A DNA stretch of 33,067 nucleotides. It comes from Candidatus Cloacimonadota bacterium. GTDB taxonomy: Bacteria > Cloacimonadota > Cloacimonadia > Cloacimonadales > Cloacimonadaceae. Below are positions 25,383 to 32,216 of this stretch, one piece after another. The stretch's first letter is position 1; each line of letters begins with the position of its first letter. Where the stretch lies: the NCBI GenBank assembly GCA_029565535.1, contig JAKQNZ010000026.1:1-33067 (forward strand), given 5' to 3'. Position numbers and translations under genes: made by a program. The notes below the pieces were generated by a model, which did not search any database, was not told the DNA's origin, and saw only the letters and a program-made list of their open reading frames with translations.

Positions 25383-27107
25383 ATGAACAAACTTTCGGGC
25401 AATAGTATAAACAACGGTCTGTTTATCGGCAGAGCTCGTAGGCTGATTATCCCTGAACATCAGGTGGAGCATTACTCAATCAGCCAGGATGACATAGAAA
25501 CTGAATTCCTACGTTATCAAACGGCCATAGAAGCTGTCGACAAGGATATCTCAGCGGAGTTGCAGCATAGCACTCTGAACTCCAAAGATGCAGAAATAAT
25601 GGCAAGTCATCGCGATATTCTGCATGATCCGGAGATCCACAACCTGGTGAGAAGTGCGATTTCACAAAAGCTCCACAATGCCGGTCTGGCTGTTCAGGAA
25701 AGCTTCAAAGCCATCGCTGCCCAGTTTGAGGCCATGAGTGTGGAAACCTTCGCCCTAAAGGCTGCAGACTACCGAGATATTGGAACCAGGCTGCTTAATG
25801 CACTTAGCGGAGTATCTGCACTGCTGCCAGATGACTGGGATGCCGACCAGATTCCCATCCTGCATGACATGACTCCTTCCCTGGTAAATAAGCTGGCTCA
25901 TGCGAAAATCGGCGCTTACCTGTGCCAAAAAGGCAGTTATAACTCCCATGCCTCCATACTTACCCGGGCTTTGGGGTTGGTTGCCATCGCCAATCTGCCA
26001 AACCTGCCAGATAACGTTAAAGACGACGATCTTTTGGTAGTGGATGGCGACGAAGGGAAACTGGTGATCAATCCGGATGAAGAAACCTTGGAATTCTATG
26101 CTCAAAAAGTGCAGGTGGAGGAGTTGCTGCGGCAAAAGCTGGAAAAGCTGAAGGCCTCAGCCTCACAGACAGCCGGAGGAACAAGAATAGAACTATGCGC
26201 CAATCTGGGTTTGCCGGAAGAACTGGATTCCATAGCCAATCTAGCCTGCGACGGAATTGGCTTGTTCCGAACCGAGTTTCTCTATATATCCCGCCAGAAT
26301 CTTCCCAGCGAGGAAGAGCAATTCGAAATCTACCGCCAAATTGCAGAACGCATGGCTCCTGCACCAGTAACGATCCGTACCTTTGACCTGGGTGGTGATA
26401 AGCTTGCACCTTTTGGTTTGGGCGAACCAGAGGAAAACCCCTATTTGGGCAACAGAGGTCTTCGATTCAGCCTTTTGCATCATGAGATCTTTCATACCCA
26501 GTTAAGGGCTATTCTGCGCGCTTCGGCATTTGGCAAACTGAAGATTCTCTTTCCCATGATCATTGATGCTGAGGATTTTTCTGAAGCCAGGCACATTTTC
26601 AATCATTGCCAGGAAGAGCTTTATTCCCAAGGGATTGCTTTCGATAGCTCCATTCCTTTGGGTGCAATGGTCGAAATTCCTTCCGCGGCGATTGGAACCG
26701 ATACTCTGGCGCAGGAAGCTGATTTTCTAAGCATTGGGACCAACGACCTCGTGCAATACACCCTGGCCGTAGATCGCAACAATGAAAACGTGTCACGTTA
26801 TTACATTCAGCACCATCCCTCGGTGTTGAAACTGATCAGAATGTCTGTTCAGGCTGCACAAAGGCAAAAGGTTCCGCTGTCAGTTTGTGGCGAAATGGCC
26901 TCAAATCCGCTATACGTTCCCCTTTTGATTGGGCTGGGGATAAGGGAACTGAGCATCAATCCCACGGCGTTTTTCACCGTCAAGGCCATTATCCGAAATT
27001 GCGATGCTAAGCTGGAACGAATTATTTCTGATTTCGACTTTAATACCTCTGTCAGAGAAGTGGAACAGCTCATTTACACGCACCTAAAACCGTATTATCA
27101 GATATAG
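25383..27107 (+). CDS. ptsI: PTS enzyme I (phosphoenolpyruvate-protein phosphotransferase)
   Basis: A 574-residue cytosolic enzyme that takes phosphate from PEP and passes it to HPr. The active histidine lies in 'KGSYNSHASILTRALG', where the usual 'GGRTSH' is altered to 'GSYNSH' but the catalytic His is kept. The PEP-binding barrel has 'GIGLFRTEFLY', 'TIRTFDLGGDK', 'NPYLGNRGLRFSL', 'GAMVEIPSAA', 'FLSIGTNDLVQYTLAVDR', and the C-terminal 'SVCGEMASNPLYVPLLIGLGI' with the catalytic Cys. ATG 25383 is one base past the ptsH stop; TTG or GTG codons at 25371/25374 overlap it and are less likely. No EIIA, EIIB or EIIC gene is in the window. Confidence 0.95.
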   Translation: MNKLSGNSINNGLFIGRARRLIIPEHQVEHYSISQDDIETEFLRYQTAIEAVDKDISAELQHSTLNSKDAEIMASHRDILHDPEIHNLVRSAISQKLHNAGLAVQESFKAIAAQFEAMSVETFALKAADYRDIGTRLLNALSGVSALLPDDWDADQIPILHDMTPSLVNKLAHAKIGAYLCQKGSYNSHASILTRALGLVAIANLPNLPDNVKDDDLLVVDGDEGKLVINPDEETLEFYAQKVQVEELLRQKLEKLKASASQTAGGTRIELCANLGLPEELDSIANLACDGIGLFRTEFLYISRQNLPSEEEQFEIYRQIAERMAPAPVTIRTFDLGGDKLAPFGLGEPEENPYLGNRGLRFSLLHHEIFHTQLRAILRASAFGKLKILFPMIIDAEDFSEARHIFNHCQEELYSQGIAFDSSIPLGAMVEIPSAAIGTDTLAQEADFLSIGTNDLVQYTLAVDRNNENVSRYYIQHHPSVLKLIRMSVQAAQRQKVPLSVCGEMASNPLYVPLLIGLGIRELSINPTAFFTVKAIIRNCDAKLERIISDFDFNTSVREVEQLIYTHLKPYYQI

Positions 27108-27116
27108 GAGTATCAA

Positions 27117-28466
27117 ATGCTTGGTTATCAATATTATAACTTACTTTCTTCAGCTCATTTGGTTAGTGCTCTGCCGTTGCAGAAGATTTACGCTGCCCAA
27201 GAGCAGATCAATAGTGCTCATCAGGAAATTCTAGCCGACCGCCAGGCAGATGTCCTGGGTTTCTACAACCTTCCAGAAACCAATACCGCCTACATTTTTG
27301 ATTATCTGGCCAAGCTTGATGCCAGGTTCGACACTATGGTGGTGCTTGGAATCGGAGGTTCGGCCCTGGGCAATAAAGCGCTCTATTCAGCTCTGAAAAC
27401 CGAAGCCGAACTGCCGAAAAAGCTGTTTGTCTATGACAATGTAGATCCCATTTTCCTGGATGAGGTACTGCAGGAGATAAACCTCGACACAACGGTTTTC
27501 AACGTCATCACCAAAAGCGGCACCACAGCCGAAACCATGGCCGGCTACATGATTCTGGTCGACCTGGTTAAACGTAAATATCCCAATGACTTCCAAAAAC
27601 GCATCATCATCACTACTGATCGTGAAAAAGGTTTCCTGCGTCAGGTGATAAAGCAGGAAGGCTATCAGAGCTTTGTGGTTCCCGATAACGTGGGTGGCAG
27701 GTTCAGCGTGCTTACGGACGTAGGCCTGGTTTCCTCTGCTTTTACGGGGATAGACATCGCCGCTTTGTTAAAGGGCGCAGGAGACATGCGGGATAGCTGC
27801 CTTACGCCTGATGTCTTTAACAATCCTGCCTATCTCAACGGCCTGATCCACTTTCTTTACTATCGCCAGGGCAAGAACATCAGCGTGATGATGCCCTATA
27901 GCAATGCGCTTTACGACTTTGCCGACTGGTATCGCCAATTGTGGGCGGAAAGCCTGGGAAAAAGGCACGACCTGAAAGGCCGGGAGATATTCGTAGGCCA
28001 GACTCCGGTTAAGGCTTTGGGTACCACCGACCAGCATTCGCAGGTACAGCTCTATACTGAGGGACCAAACGACAAGGTATTCACCTTCCTGACCGTGGAA
28101 AGATTCAAGCATGACTACACAATACCGAACCTGCATCCAGACCGGGAAGAGGTTAGCTATCTGGGTGATCGAAAGCTGTCTGAACTGCTAAATGCCGAAC
28201 GTTTCGCCACAGAGATCGCCCTTACCAAGGCGGGCAGACCAAACTGCAACCTCGTTTTCCCACAGATCGATGCCTATCACCTGGGGCAGTTCATCATGCT
28301 CTATGAAATCCAGACCGTGTTTGCCGGCAAGCTGCTGCATATAAATCCTTTGGATCAGCCGGGTGTGGAAGCCGGCAAGATCGCCACCTATGCTCTGATG
28401 GGCAAAGCCGGTTTCGAAAAGGAGAGAGCAGAGATTGAGCAGTACAAAAAGGATAGGGGAGTATAG
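27117..28466 (+). CDS. pgi: Glucose-6-phosphate isomerase
   Basis: A 449-residue glycolytic enzyme that interconverts glucose 6-phosphate and fructose 6-phosphate. The sugar-phosphate site appears in 'VVLGIGGSALGNKAL' and 'VITKSGTTAETMAGYM'. 'VPDNVGGRFSVLTDVGLVSSAFTG' and 'LGTTDQHSQVQLYTEGP' are family blocks, and the C-terminal 'INPLDQPGVEAGK' carries the catalytic Lys. The length fits the short bacterial (Firmicutes-like) form and not the ~550-residue E. coli type. An AGGAG ribosome site lies in the nine-base gap after ptsI. It closes the operon and links the PTS genes to glycolysis. No canonical terminator follows, only hairpins without a T run. Confidence 0.95.
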   Translation: MLGYQYYNLLSSAHLVSALPLQKIYAAQEQINSAHQEILADRQADVLGFYNLPETNTAYIFDYLAKLDARFDTMVVLGIGGSALGNKALYSALKTEAELPKKLFVYDNVDPIFLDEVLQEINLDTTVFNVITKSGTTAETMAGYMILVDLVKRKYPNDFQKRIIITTDREKGFLRQVIKQEGYQSFVVPDNVGGRFSVLTDVGLVSSAFTGIDIAALLKGAGDMRDSCLTPDVFNNPAYLNGLIHFLYYRQGKNISVMMPYSNALYDFADWYRQLWAESLGKRHDLKGREIFVGQTPVKALGTTDQHSQVQLYTEGPNDKVFTFLTVERFKHDYTIPNLHPDREEVSYLGDRKLSELLNAERFATEIALTKAGRPNCNLVFPQIDAYHLGQFIMLYEIQTVFAGKLLHINPLDQPGVEAGKIATYALMGKAGFEKERAEIEQYKKDRGV

Positions 28467-28475
28467 AAGAAGGGT

Positions 28476-28512
28476 TGCCAATCTCTGAATTGGCAGAGGC
28501 AACGGAGTTGCC
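28476..28512. repeat. Two short hairpins after pgi
   Basis: TGCCAAT/ATTGGCA (28476-28482 with 28489-28495) is followed by GGCAAC-GGA-GTTGCC (28498-28512). Neither has a T run. The 'TGGCAA..TTGCC' style resembles the paired palindromes at 31541-31584. They may protect the operon's 3' end or be worn copies of the same repeat. Confidence 0.55.
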
Positions 28513-28580
28513 TGAGATAGCGAGCTTCGCCCGCTGTGGCAAATCAGAGTTTCCCATCCCTTTTATTGCCACGCCTCTCA

Positions 28581-29057
28581 TTACATCCTGATCATCACAT
28601 CCATATAGCATTTTCCATCCTGAGTAATCACTTCTTCCAGGCAGGAGGCAAAGCTGCACCATTCCACTTTCAGGTTGTTGGTCTGGATGTGTTTCACCAG
28701 GGCATGCCAGCCTTCGGGGATCTTCTCGATGGGAGAAAAGGGTTCGCTGATGCGCAGACTGATAAAGCTGCCTCCTGAAAAATCCACCAATTCAACTTCT
28801 TCACAAGTCTGCATGTCTTCCGGCACTTGCAGGAGGTAGCAATATCCACGGTATCCTTTGGCTTTCTCCTCATCCGAAACCGGATAATCGAAGCCAAACC
28901 GTCTTGCTTTTGAGATGTCAATTCCCTTATCAGCAGCCCAGTTCTCTAGAAAACGGATTACCTCTTCTTCGGGTTCATTGCCTGTCCTGATTGCTTTAGC
29001 CATTTTAAGGCTGGGCAGGTTTACGATTATCGGTTCTGCGAAAGCTGTGTTAATCAT
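28581..29057 (-). CDS. GyrI-like/effector-binding domain protein
   Basis: A 158-residue protein of the GyrI-like small-molecule-binding (AraC effector-binding, SHS2) fold, judged from layout. It begins with 'EPIIVNLPSLKMAKAIRTGNEPEEEV', has the family's middle 'FGFDYPVSDEEKAKGYRGYCYLLQVPEDM', then 'VDFSGGSFISLRISEPF' and 'GWHALVKHIQ'. No DNA-binding domain is attached, so it is a stand-alone domain, perhaps a ligand sponge or hydrolase as some relatives are. GGGAGA precedes its start on the reverse strand. It is transcribed alone, opposite to both neighbours. Confidence 0.7.
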   Translation of the reverse strand: MINTAFAEPIIVNLPSLKMAKAIRTGNEPEEEVIRFLENWAADKGIDISKARRFGFDYPVSDEEKAKGYRGYCYLLQVPEDMQTCEEVELVDFSGGSFISLRISEPFSPIEKIPEGWHALVKHIQTNNLKVEWCSFASCLEEVITQDGKCYMDVMIRM

Positions 29058-29232
29058 TTTATCTCCCTTGGCTTGCTGACAAGCCTTTTATTATGGTTGC
29101 CAAATTTTTTTAGCTTAGCAGATAGTCAAGCCTAAACTCATGCGATCAAAAATATCCCGCAATCTGTCCTTGACAGCTTCGGCAGGCCATACAAAGTGCG
29201 CTCACAGTTAAGCAATAGGTATGTAAAGGAAT

Positions 29233-29275
29233 GCAGCCACCCTGACTGAATGGTTGGGGCGGCTGCGTTCTTTTT
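29233..29275 (+). terminator. Terminator-like hairpin just before the substrate-binding protein gene
   Basis: GCAGCCACCC (29233-29242) pairs with GGGCGGCTGC (29257-29266) with one A-C mismatch across a 14-base loop, followed by GTTCTTTTT. It ends 13 bases before ATG 29289. The upstream gene is on the other strand, so the hairpin would act inside the leader of the downstream gene, as an attenuator or end of a short RNA. A TTGACA at 29169 may be the -35 of that leader. Confidence 0.65.
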
Positions 29276-29288
29276 ATAGGAGAAAAAA

Positions 29289-30197
29289 ATGCGGAAGATC
29301 TGGATAGTTTGTCTTGTTGTATTGCTGGGACTTTGTGCCTGCAGGCCCCGGCATGCGGTATTGCGAATTGGGATCATCAGTCCCTCGATCGATCATTTGC
29401 CGCTTTCTTTTGCCCTAGCTGAGGGAGGTATGGATAGCGATGACCTCATGATAATCCCTTTCACCAGCGGCTGGGAGGCTCAGGAAGCTTTGATAGCCGG
29501 AAGGATAGACACGGCGATACTTCCTTTTACCTACATTTGGAATGCTGTAGCCAAGGGGTATCCCATAAAAACCGCTTCCTTCTTTGAGCGCGAGACGGAC
29601 GGCCTGCTCACGCACCCAGCCATCCAGAGCGTATCTGACCTGCAGGATAAAAAGATAGGAATGCTAAAGGCCTCCAGCCTGGAGGTGCTGTGGCTTGATT
29701 TTGCAAAAAGCAACGGAATTAAGGCTCAAACCGTATATTTCCACAGCCCCAATGAGCTAGTCACCGCCTTTATCCGTTCAGAAGTCGATGCAGCGGTGCT
29801 GTATGTGCCACTCCTGAACAAGCTGGAGGGGGATTTCAAAGTCTTACATTGGTTTGCTGAGCGTTATCCCCTGCATCCTTGTTGCGATCTGGCGGTAAAC
29901 ACAAAAACCTTGGCGGCGGGTAAACAAAAGCGCTTTCAAAGGTTCTTTGCAGAGCTGGATAGGTTTGTATCAGGCTTAAACACACGTGAACCCAGGTTTA
30001 TGCAATTTGCCGCACGAACTTATTCACTCTCTCCCGATCAGCTTCAGGAGGCTTTACGGCATACCCGCTTCCGGCTTGGCCTTGAACAACAGGGAGTAGT
30101 GTTTCAGCAAAAAATGGCTGAGTATTCCAAAGTCCAGGGTTATTTGGAGAGAATCCCCGCCGCGGAAGAAGTATTCATGAATATCAGCGAGCCATAA
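29289..30197 (+). CDS. ABC transporter substrate-binding lipoprotein, NMT1/THI5-like (SsuA/TauA class)
   Basis: A 302-residue protein with a lipoprotein signal and lipobox 'LCAC' (Cys near residue 18). The mature part has the NMT1/SsuA layout: 'LRIGIISPSIDHLPLSFALAEGG', 'ALIAGRIDTAILPFTYIWNAVAKGYPIK', 'SVSDLQDKKIGMLKASSLEVLW' and 'AFIRSEVDAAVLYVP'. Relatives bind thiamine precursors, sulfonates, nitrate or similar small ions; the ligand here is not readable. An AGGAG ribosome site is close to ATG 29289, directly after a terminator-like hairpin. The permease gene begins four bases after its stop. Confidence 0.84.
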   Translation: MRKIWIVCLVVLLGLCACRPRHAVLRIGIISPSIDHLPLSFALAEGGMDSDDLMIIPFTSGWEAQEALIAGRIDTAILPFTYIWNAVAKGYPIKTASFFERETDGLLTHPAIQSVSDLQDKKIGMLKASSLEVLWLDFAKSNGIKAQTVYFHSPNELVTAFIRSEVDAAVLYVPLLNKLEGDFKVLHWFAERYPLHPCCDLAVNTKTLAAGKQKRFQRFFAELDRFVSGLNTREPRFMQFAARTYSLSPDQLQEALRHTRFRLGLEQQGVVFQQKMAEYSKVQGYLERIPAAEEVFMNISEP

Positions 30198-30201
30198 GCA
30201 G

Positions 30202-30807
30202 ATGTTATTAAAGGATTTGACCATTACTTTCTGCAGAGTGGCAGTTTGGACTACCCTGGCCTGGCTCATAGGCTTGTTGATGGGATACCTGATATATCGC
30301 TCCAGAGGTTTAAGGGCGTTTACGCTGCCTGCGGTCAATTTCTTCCGGCATGTCTCGCCTTATTGCTGGTTACCGCTGATCATTATTGCCTTTGGAATTG
30401 GTGAGTGGGCGGTGGGGATTACTTTGCTGGTTTCCCTGGTTTTCCACAGCGTGATAATCTCATTGGAGCTGTTTAATACTCTTCCCAAAGTAGTGATGGA
30501 GCAGGCAAAACTGGACGGAGCAGCCGGTTGGAGGCTGTTCCGGGAGATCGAACTGCCGCTTTCCCTAAGCGGGATTCTGGATATCTACAGAGTGCTTTGG
30601 GGAGTGGGTTGGACGGCGATAATTGCGGCGGAAATGCTGGGAGTAAGGTCTGGTATGGGATACAGGTTGCTGGACTTTCGTTATCTGCTGCGCTACAAAG
30701 AGATGCTTGGCTATATCGCCGTTATCGGAGGAGTGGGAATTATCATCGACTTACTGCTTCAAAAGCTGAAATCAAGATTGGTGAAGCTGACCCTCAGTTT
30801 TTTCTAA
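30202..30807 (+). CDS. ABC transporter permease (BPD/SsuC-TauC class)
   Basis: A 201-residue protein with five or six membrane segments. The EAA loop that contacts the ATPase is 'EQAKLDGAAGWRLFREIELPLSLSGI', and 'FRHVSPYCWLPLIIIAFGIGEWA' is the family's 'P..A..PL.i..fG.g' block. It is about 50 residues shorter than most SsuC/TauC permeases, chiefly at the N-terminus, but has no frameshift. It pairs with the preceding binding protein. No ATPase gene follows; 950 bases of repeats come next, so the transporter must borrow an ATPase or has lost it. Confidence 0.85.
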   Translation: MLLKDLTITFCRVAVWTTLAWLIGLLMGYLIYRSRGLRAFTLPAVNFFRHVSPYCWLPLIIIAFGIGEWAVGITLLVSLVFHSVIISLELFNTLPKVVMEQAKLDGAAGWRLFREIELPLSLSGILDIYRVLWGVGWTAIIAAEMLGVRSGMGYRLLDFRYLLRYKEMLGYIAVIGGVGIIIDLLLQKLKSRLVKLTLSFF

Positions 30808-30923
30808 CATATTGTAATACAATGCGTCACCAAAAGTTTCAAATGCGTATCAATCGTCACAGTAGTGATAAAACTTTGATTGGTAGAGAGATATTGTAGC
30901 ACTGGCTTAAGAGCTTGTGCGAG

Positions 30924-30955
30924 AATGCCGTATTTAGTCCCGGAGGAGCGGCATT
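30924..30955. repeat. Palindrome AATGCCG...CGGCATT
   Basis: Seven-base arms (30924-30930 and 30949-30955) flank 'tatttagtcccggaggag'. 'GAATGCCG' recurs at 31054-31061 next to the following inverted repeat, which suggests related REP-like units. Confidence 0.6.
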
Positions 30956-30987
30956 TCAATAGAATCATGCACCCATATCATTTTATC

Positions 30988-31076
30988 GAGTCCCGTCAGG
31001 GACGGTAGTTAAGATGAGCATAAGTCTCAGTCTGATAGTGAATAGCGCATCTAGAATGCCGCCCCTGACGGGACTC
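30988..31076. repeat. 18-bp inverted repeat GAGTCCCGTCAGGGACGG
   Basis: Left arm 30988-31005 and right arm 31059-31076 are complementary at 17 of 18 positions, 53 bases apart. Each arm also holds its own small dyad (GTCCC..GGGAC). This resembles a REP/BIME pair; the family could not be named from here. Confidence 0.8.
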
Positions 31077-31240
31077 AAAACACGATACTCCATTTCACAG
31101 GTGTAGTACTCGCACCAGCTCTGTAGCGAGTGGTACCAAATATACAACAGTCTTAAAGTATAATAGTTAAGTTATAGTTAAGTATAAAAGTTAAGGTTTT
31201 CTTTGGTTGTTCTTCCCTGCTTAAAGGTGTCTATTAAGTC

Positions 31241-31295
31241 TTTATCTCCCCTTAATCAAGTCTTAATTATTAACGCTTGATTAAGGGGGGATAAA
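31241..31295. repeat. 20-bp inverted repeat with 15-base loop
   Basis: 31241-31260 (TTTATCTCCCCTTAATCAAG) and 31276-31295 are complementary at 19 of 20 positions around the loop 'tcttaattattaacg'. No T run follows. It would form a strong cruciform or RNA hairpin. Confidence 0.85.
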
Positions 31296-31356
31296 GATGT
31301 GATTAAGGTGTTCAAGCAAGAGAGGAAAGGGTTGAAAAGTCGTGGAGTTGGAAGGC

Positions 31357-31388
31357 CACCCTCTTGGAGAGTCACCCTCTTGAGAGGT
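31357..31388. repeat. Tandem pair of 16-bp units (CACCCTCTTGRGAG..)
   Basis: Units 31357-31372 and 31373-31388 abut and share CACCCTCTTG and a GAG-rich end. They lie between inverted AAAGGGTT (31326-31333) and AACCCTTT (31389-31396). Confidence 0.65.
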
Positions 31389-31498
31389 AACCCTTTAAAG
31401 TATACAGGGTCTTTGATTATATGATGTGCTTTTCTGACTGAATCCCTGCAAGGATTGTATCGAGTATTAGTATCAAACAAAGGATGAGACTCAGGCAA

Positions 31499-31607
31499 CT
31501 AGTGTTGTGTCAAAACTTGTATGTCGCAAGCATCATTGGGGTGGCAATCTCCCGATTGCCACAAGCCGATCGGGAGATCGGCTTCCCTATGCTTGACATG
31601 ACACTAG
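31499..31607. mobile_element. 109-bp MITE-like element with 15-bp terminal inverted repeats
   Basis: The left end CTAGTGTTGTGTCAA (31499-31513) and the right end TTGACATGACACTAG (31593-31607) are complementary at 13 of 15 positions. No coding sequence lies inside. The centre is two abutting 22-bp palindromes with 9-base arms and 4-base loops (31541-31562 and 31563-31584). The ends recall insertion-sequence termini, so it may be moved by a transposase elsewhere. No target-site duplication beyond the CTAG ends could be identified. Confidence 0.55.
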
Positions 31608-31623
31608 CTGGCAGACAAAGGGC

Positions 31624-31651
31624 TTGACAAGTATTTACGGGCAAATAGACT
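31624..31651 (+). promoter_or_regulatory. Candidate sigma-70-type promoter
   Basis: TTGACA (31624-31629) is followed after 16 bases by TAGACT (31646-31651), nearly the same arrangement as the lptB promoter (TTGACA-16-TAGATT). The leader to ATG 31758 would be about 100 bases and contains three short hairpins (31697-31708, 31708-31722, 31734-31744). Confidence 0.55.
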
Positions 31652-31757
31652 GCACTCTTGCCTGATCTGACCTGATTGTGGGCAAGCCATTGTTTACCAG
31701 GAACCTGGCAGGGATGGCCTGCAAGAAAATATCGCCTGTCAGGCAGAGGAGCGACCC

Positions 31758-32120
31758 ATGCAAAAGCGAAGCTATATTACGATAATTCTGGGGGTGATAC
31801 TGGTAATTCTGTGTTTTGCATTCATGTTTCGGTCTGCGATCCTCAGTCCGTCGGGCATAATCGGCCTGGCGTTGATCTACACAGGCTGGAAAAGAGACCG
31901 CAAGGCGATGGTGATTCTGGGTCATGCCTGCGTTGTAGTGGGGGCGTATCTAATTACCTGGGGTTTGTATTTGCTGCCGGTCAGCACTCCCAGCCTCCTG
32001 GGAATCATCGGAAAGCCGCTGTTCTGGGGTTTGTTTTGCCTGTTTGGAGGGATCTGCGCCATATTCCACGGTTTTTGCTCCTGTGTGCGCAATTTCAGTT
32101 GTGGTAAAACTTCCGGCTGA
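31758..32120 (+). CDS. Small membrane protein of unknown function
   Basis: A 120-residue protein with about four hydrophobic segments ('YITIILGVILVILCFAFMF', 'SPSGIIGLALIYTGW', 'MVILGHACVVVGAYLITWGLYLL' and 'LFWGLFCLFGGICAIFHGF') and a short Cys-containing tail ('CSCVRNFSCG'). No family was recognised. An AGAGGAG ribosome site lies seven bases before ATG 31758, and a promoter is predicted upstream, so it is probably a real gene expressed alone. The three or four cysteines at the end could bind metal or be chance. Confidence 0.6.
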   Translation: MQKRSYITIILGVILVILCFAFMFRSAILSPSGIIGLALIYTGWKRDRKAMVILGHACVVVGAYLITWGLYLLPVSTPSLLGIIGKPLFWGLFCLFGGICAIFHGFCSCVRNFSCGKTSG

Positions 32121-32159
32121 GTTACCAATCTTCCGGAAGCAGGTTTAGGAATTAACTTG

Positions 32160-32188
32160 TTGACAAAATTCGAGTTACTTGCAGAGTA
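32160..32188 (+). promoter_or_regulatory. Weak candidate promoter for the PorT-like gene
   Basis: TTGACA (32160-32165) lies 51 bases before the start codon. The 17-base-spaced -10 (AGAGTA, 32183-32188) is poor, so only the -35 is convincing. Confidence 0.3.
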
Positions 32189-32216
32189 GCAAAAAAAATG
32201 TTACGAGGAGTTAATA

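Larger units (their letters stand above)
30808..31623. other. Gene-free repeat island
   Basis: No credible gene lies in this stretch on either strand. It holds a series of palindromes and tandem repeats listed separately, an AT-rich block (31140-31200) and a small dyad GTACTCGC/GCGAGTGGTAC (31106-31136). It looks like a place where mobile or REP-like repeats have accumulated. Confidence 0.7.

Noticed and set aside
29150-29290. TPP, cobalamin, SAM or preQ1 riboswitch before the NMT1-type gene
   Set aside because: None of the conserved core words of these classes could be found; only an attenuator-like hairpin is supported.
31541-31584. Possible CRISPR-like or sigma-54-like signal (TGGCA...TTGCC)
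   Set aside because: It is two palindromes, not spaced direct repeats. The spacing between GG and GC is wrong for sigma-54.
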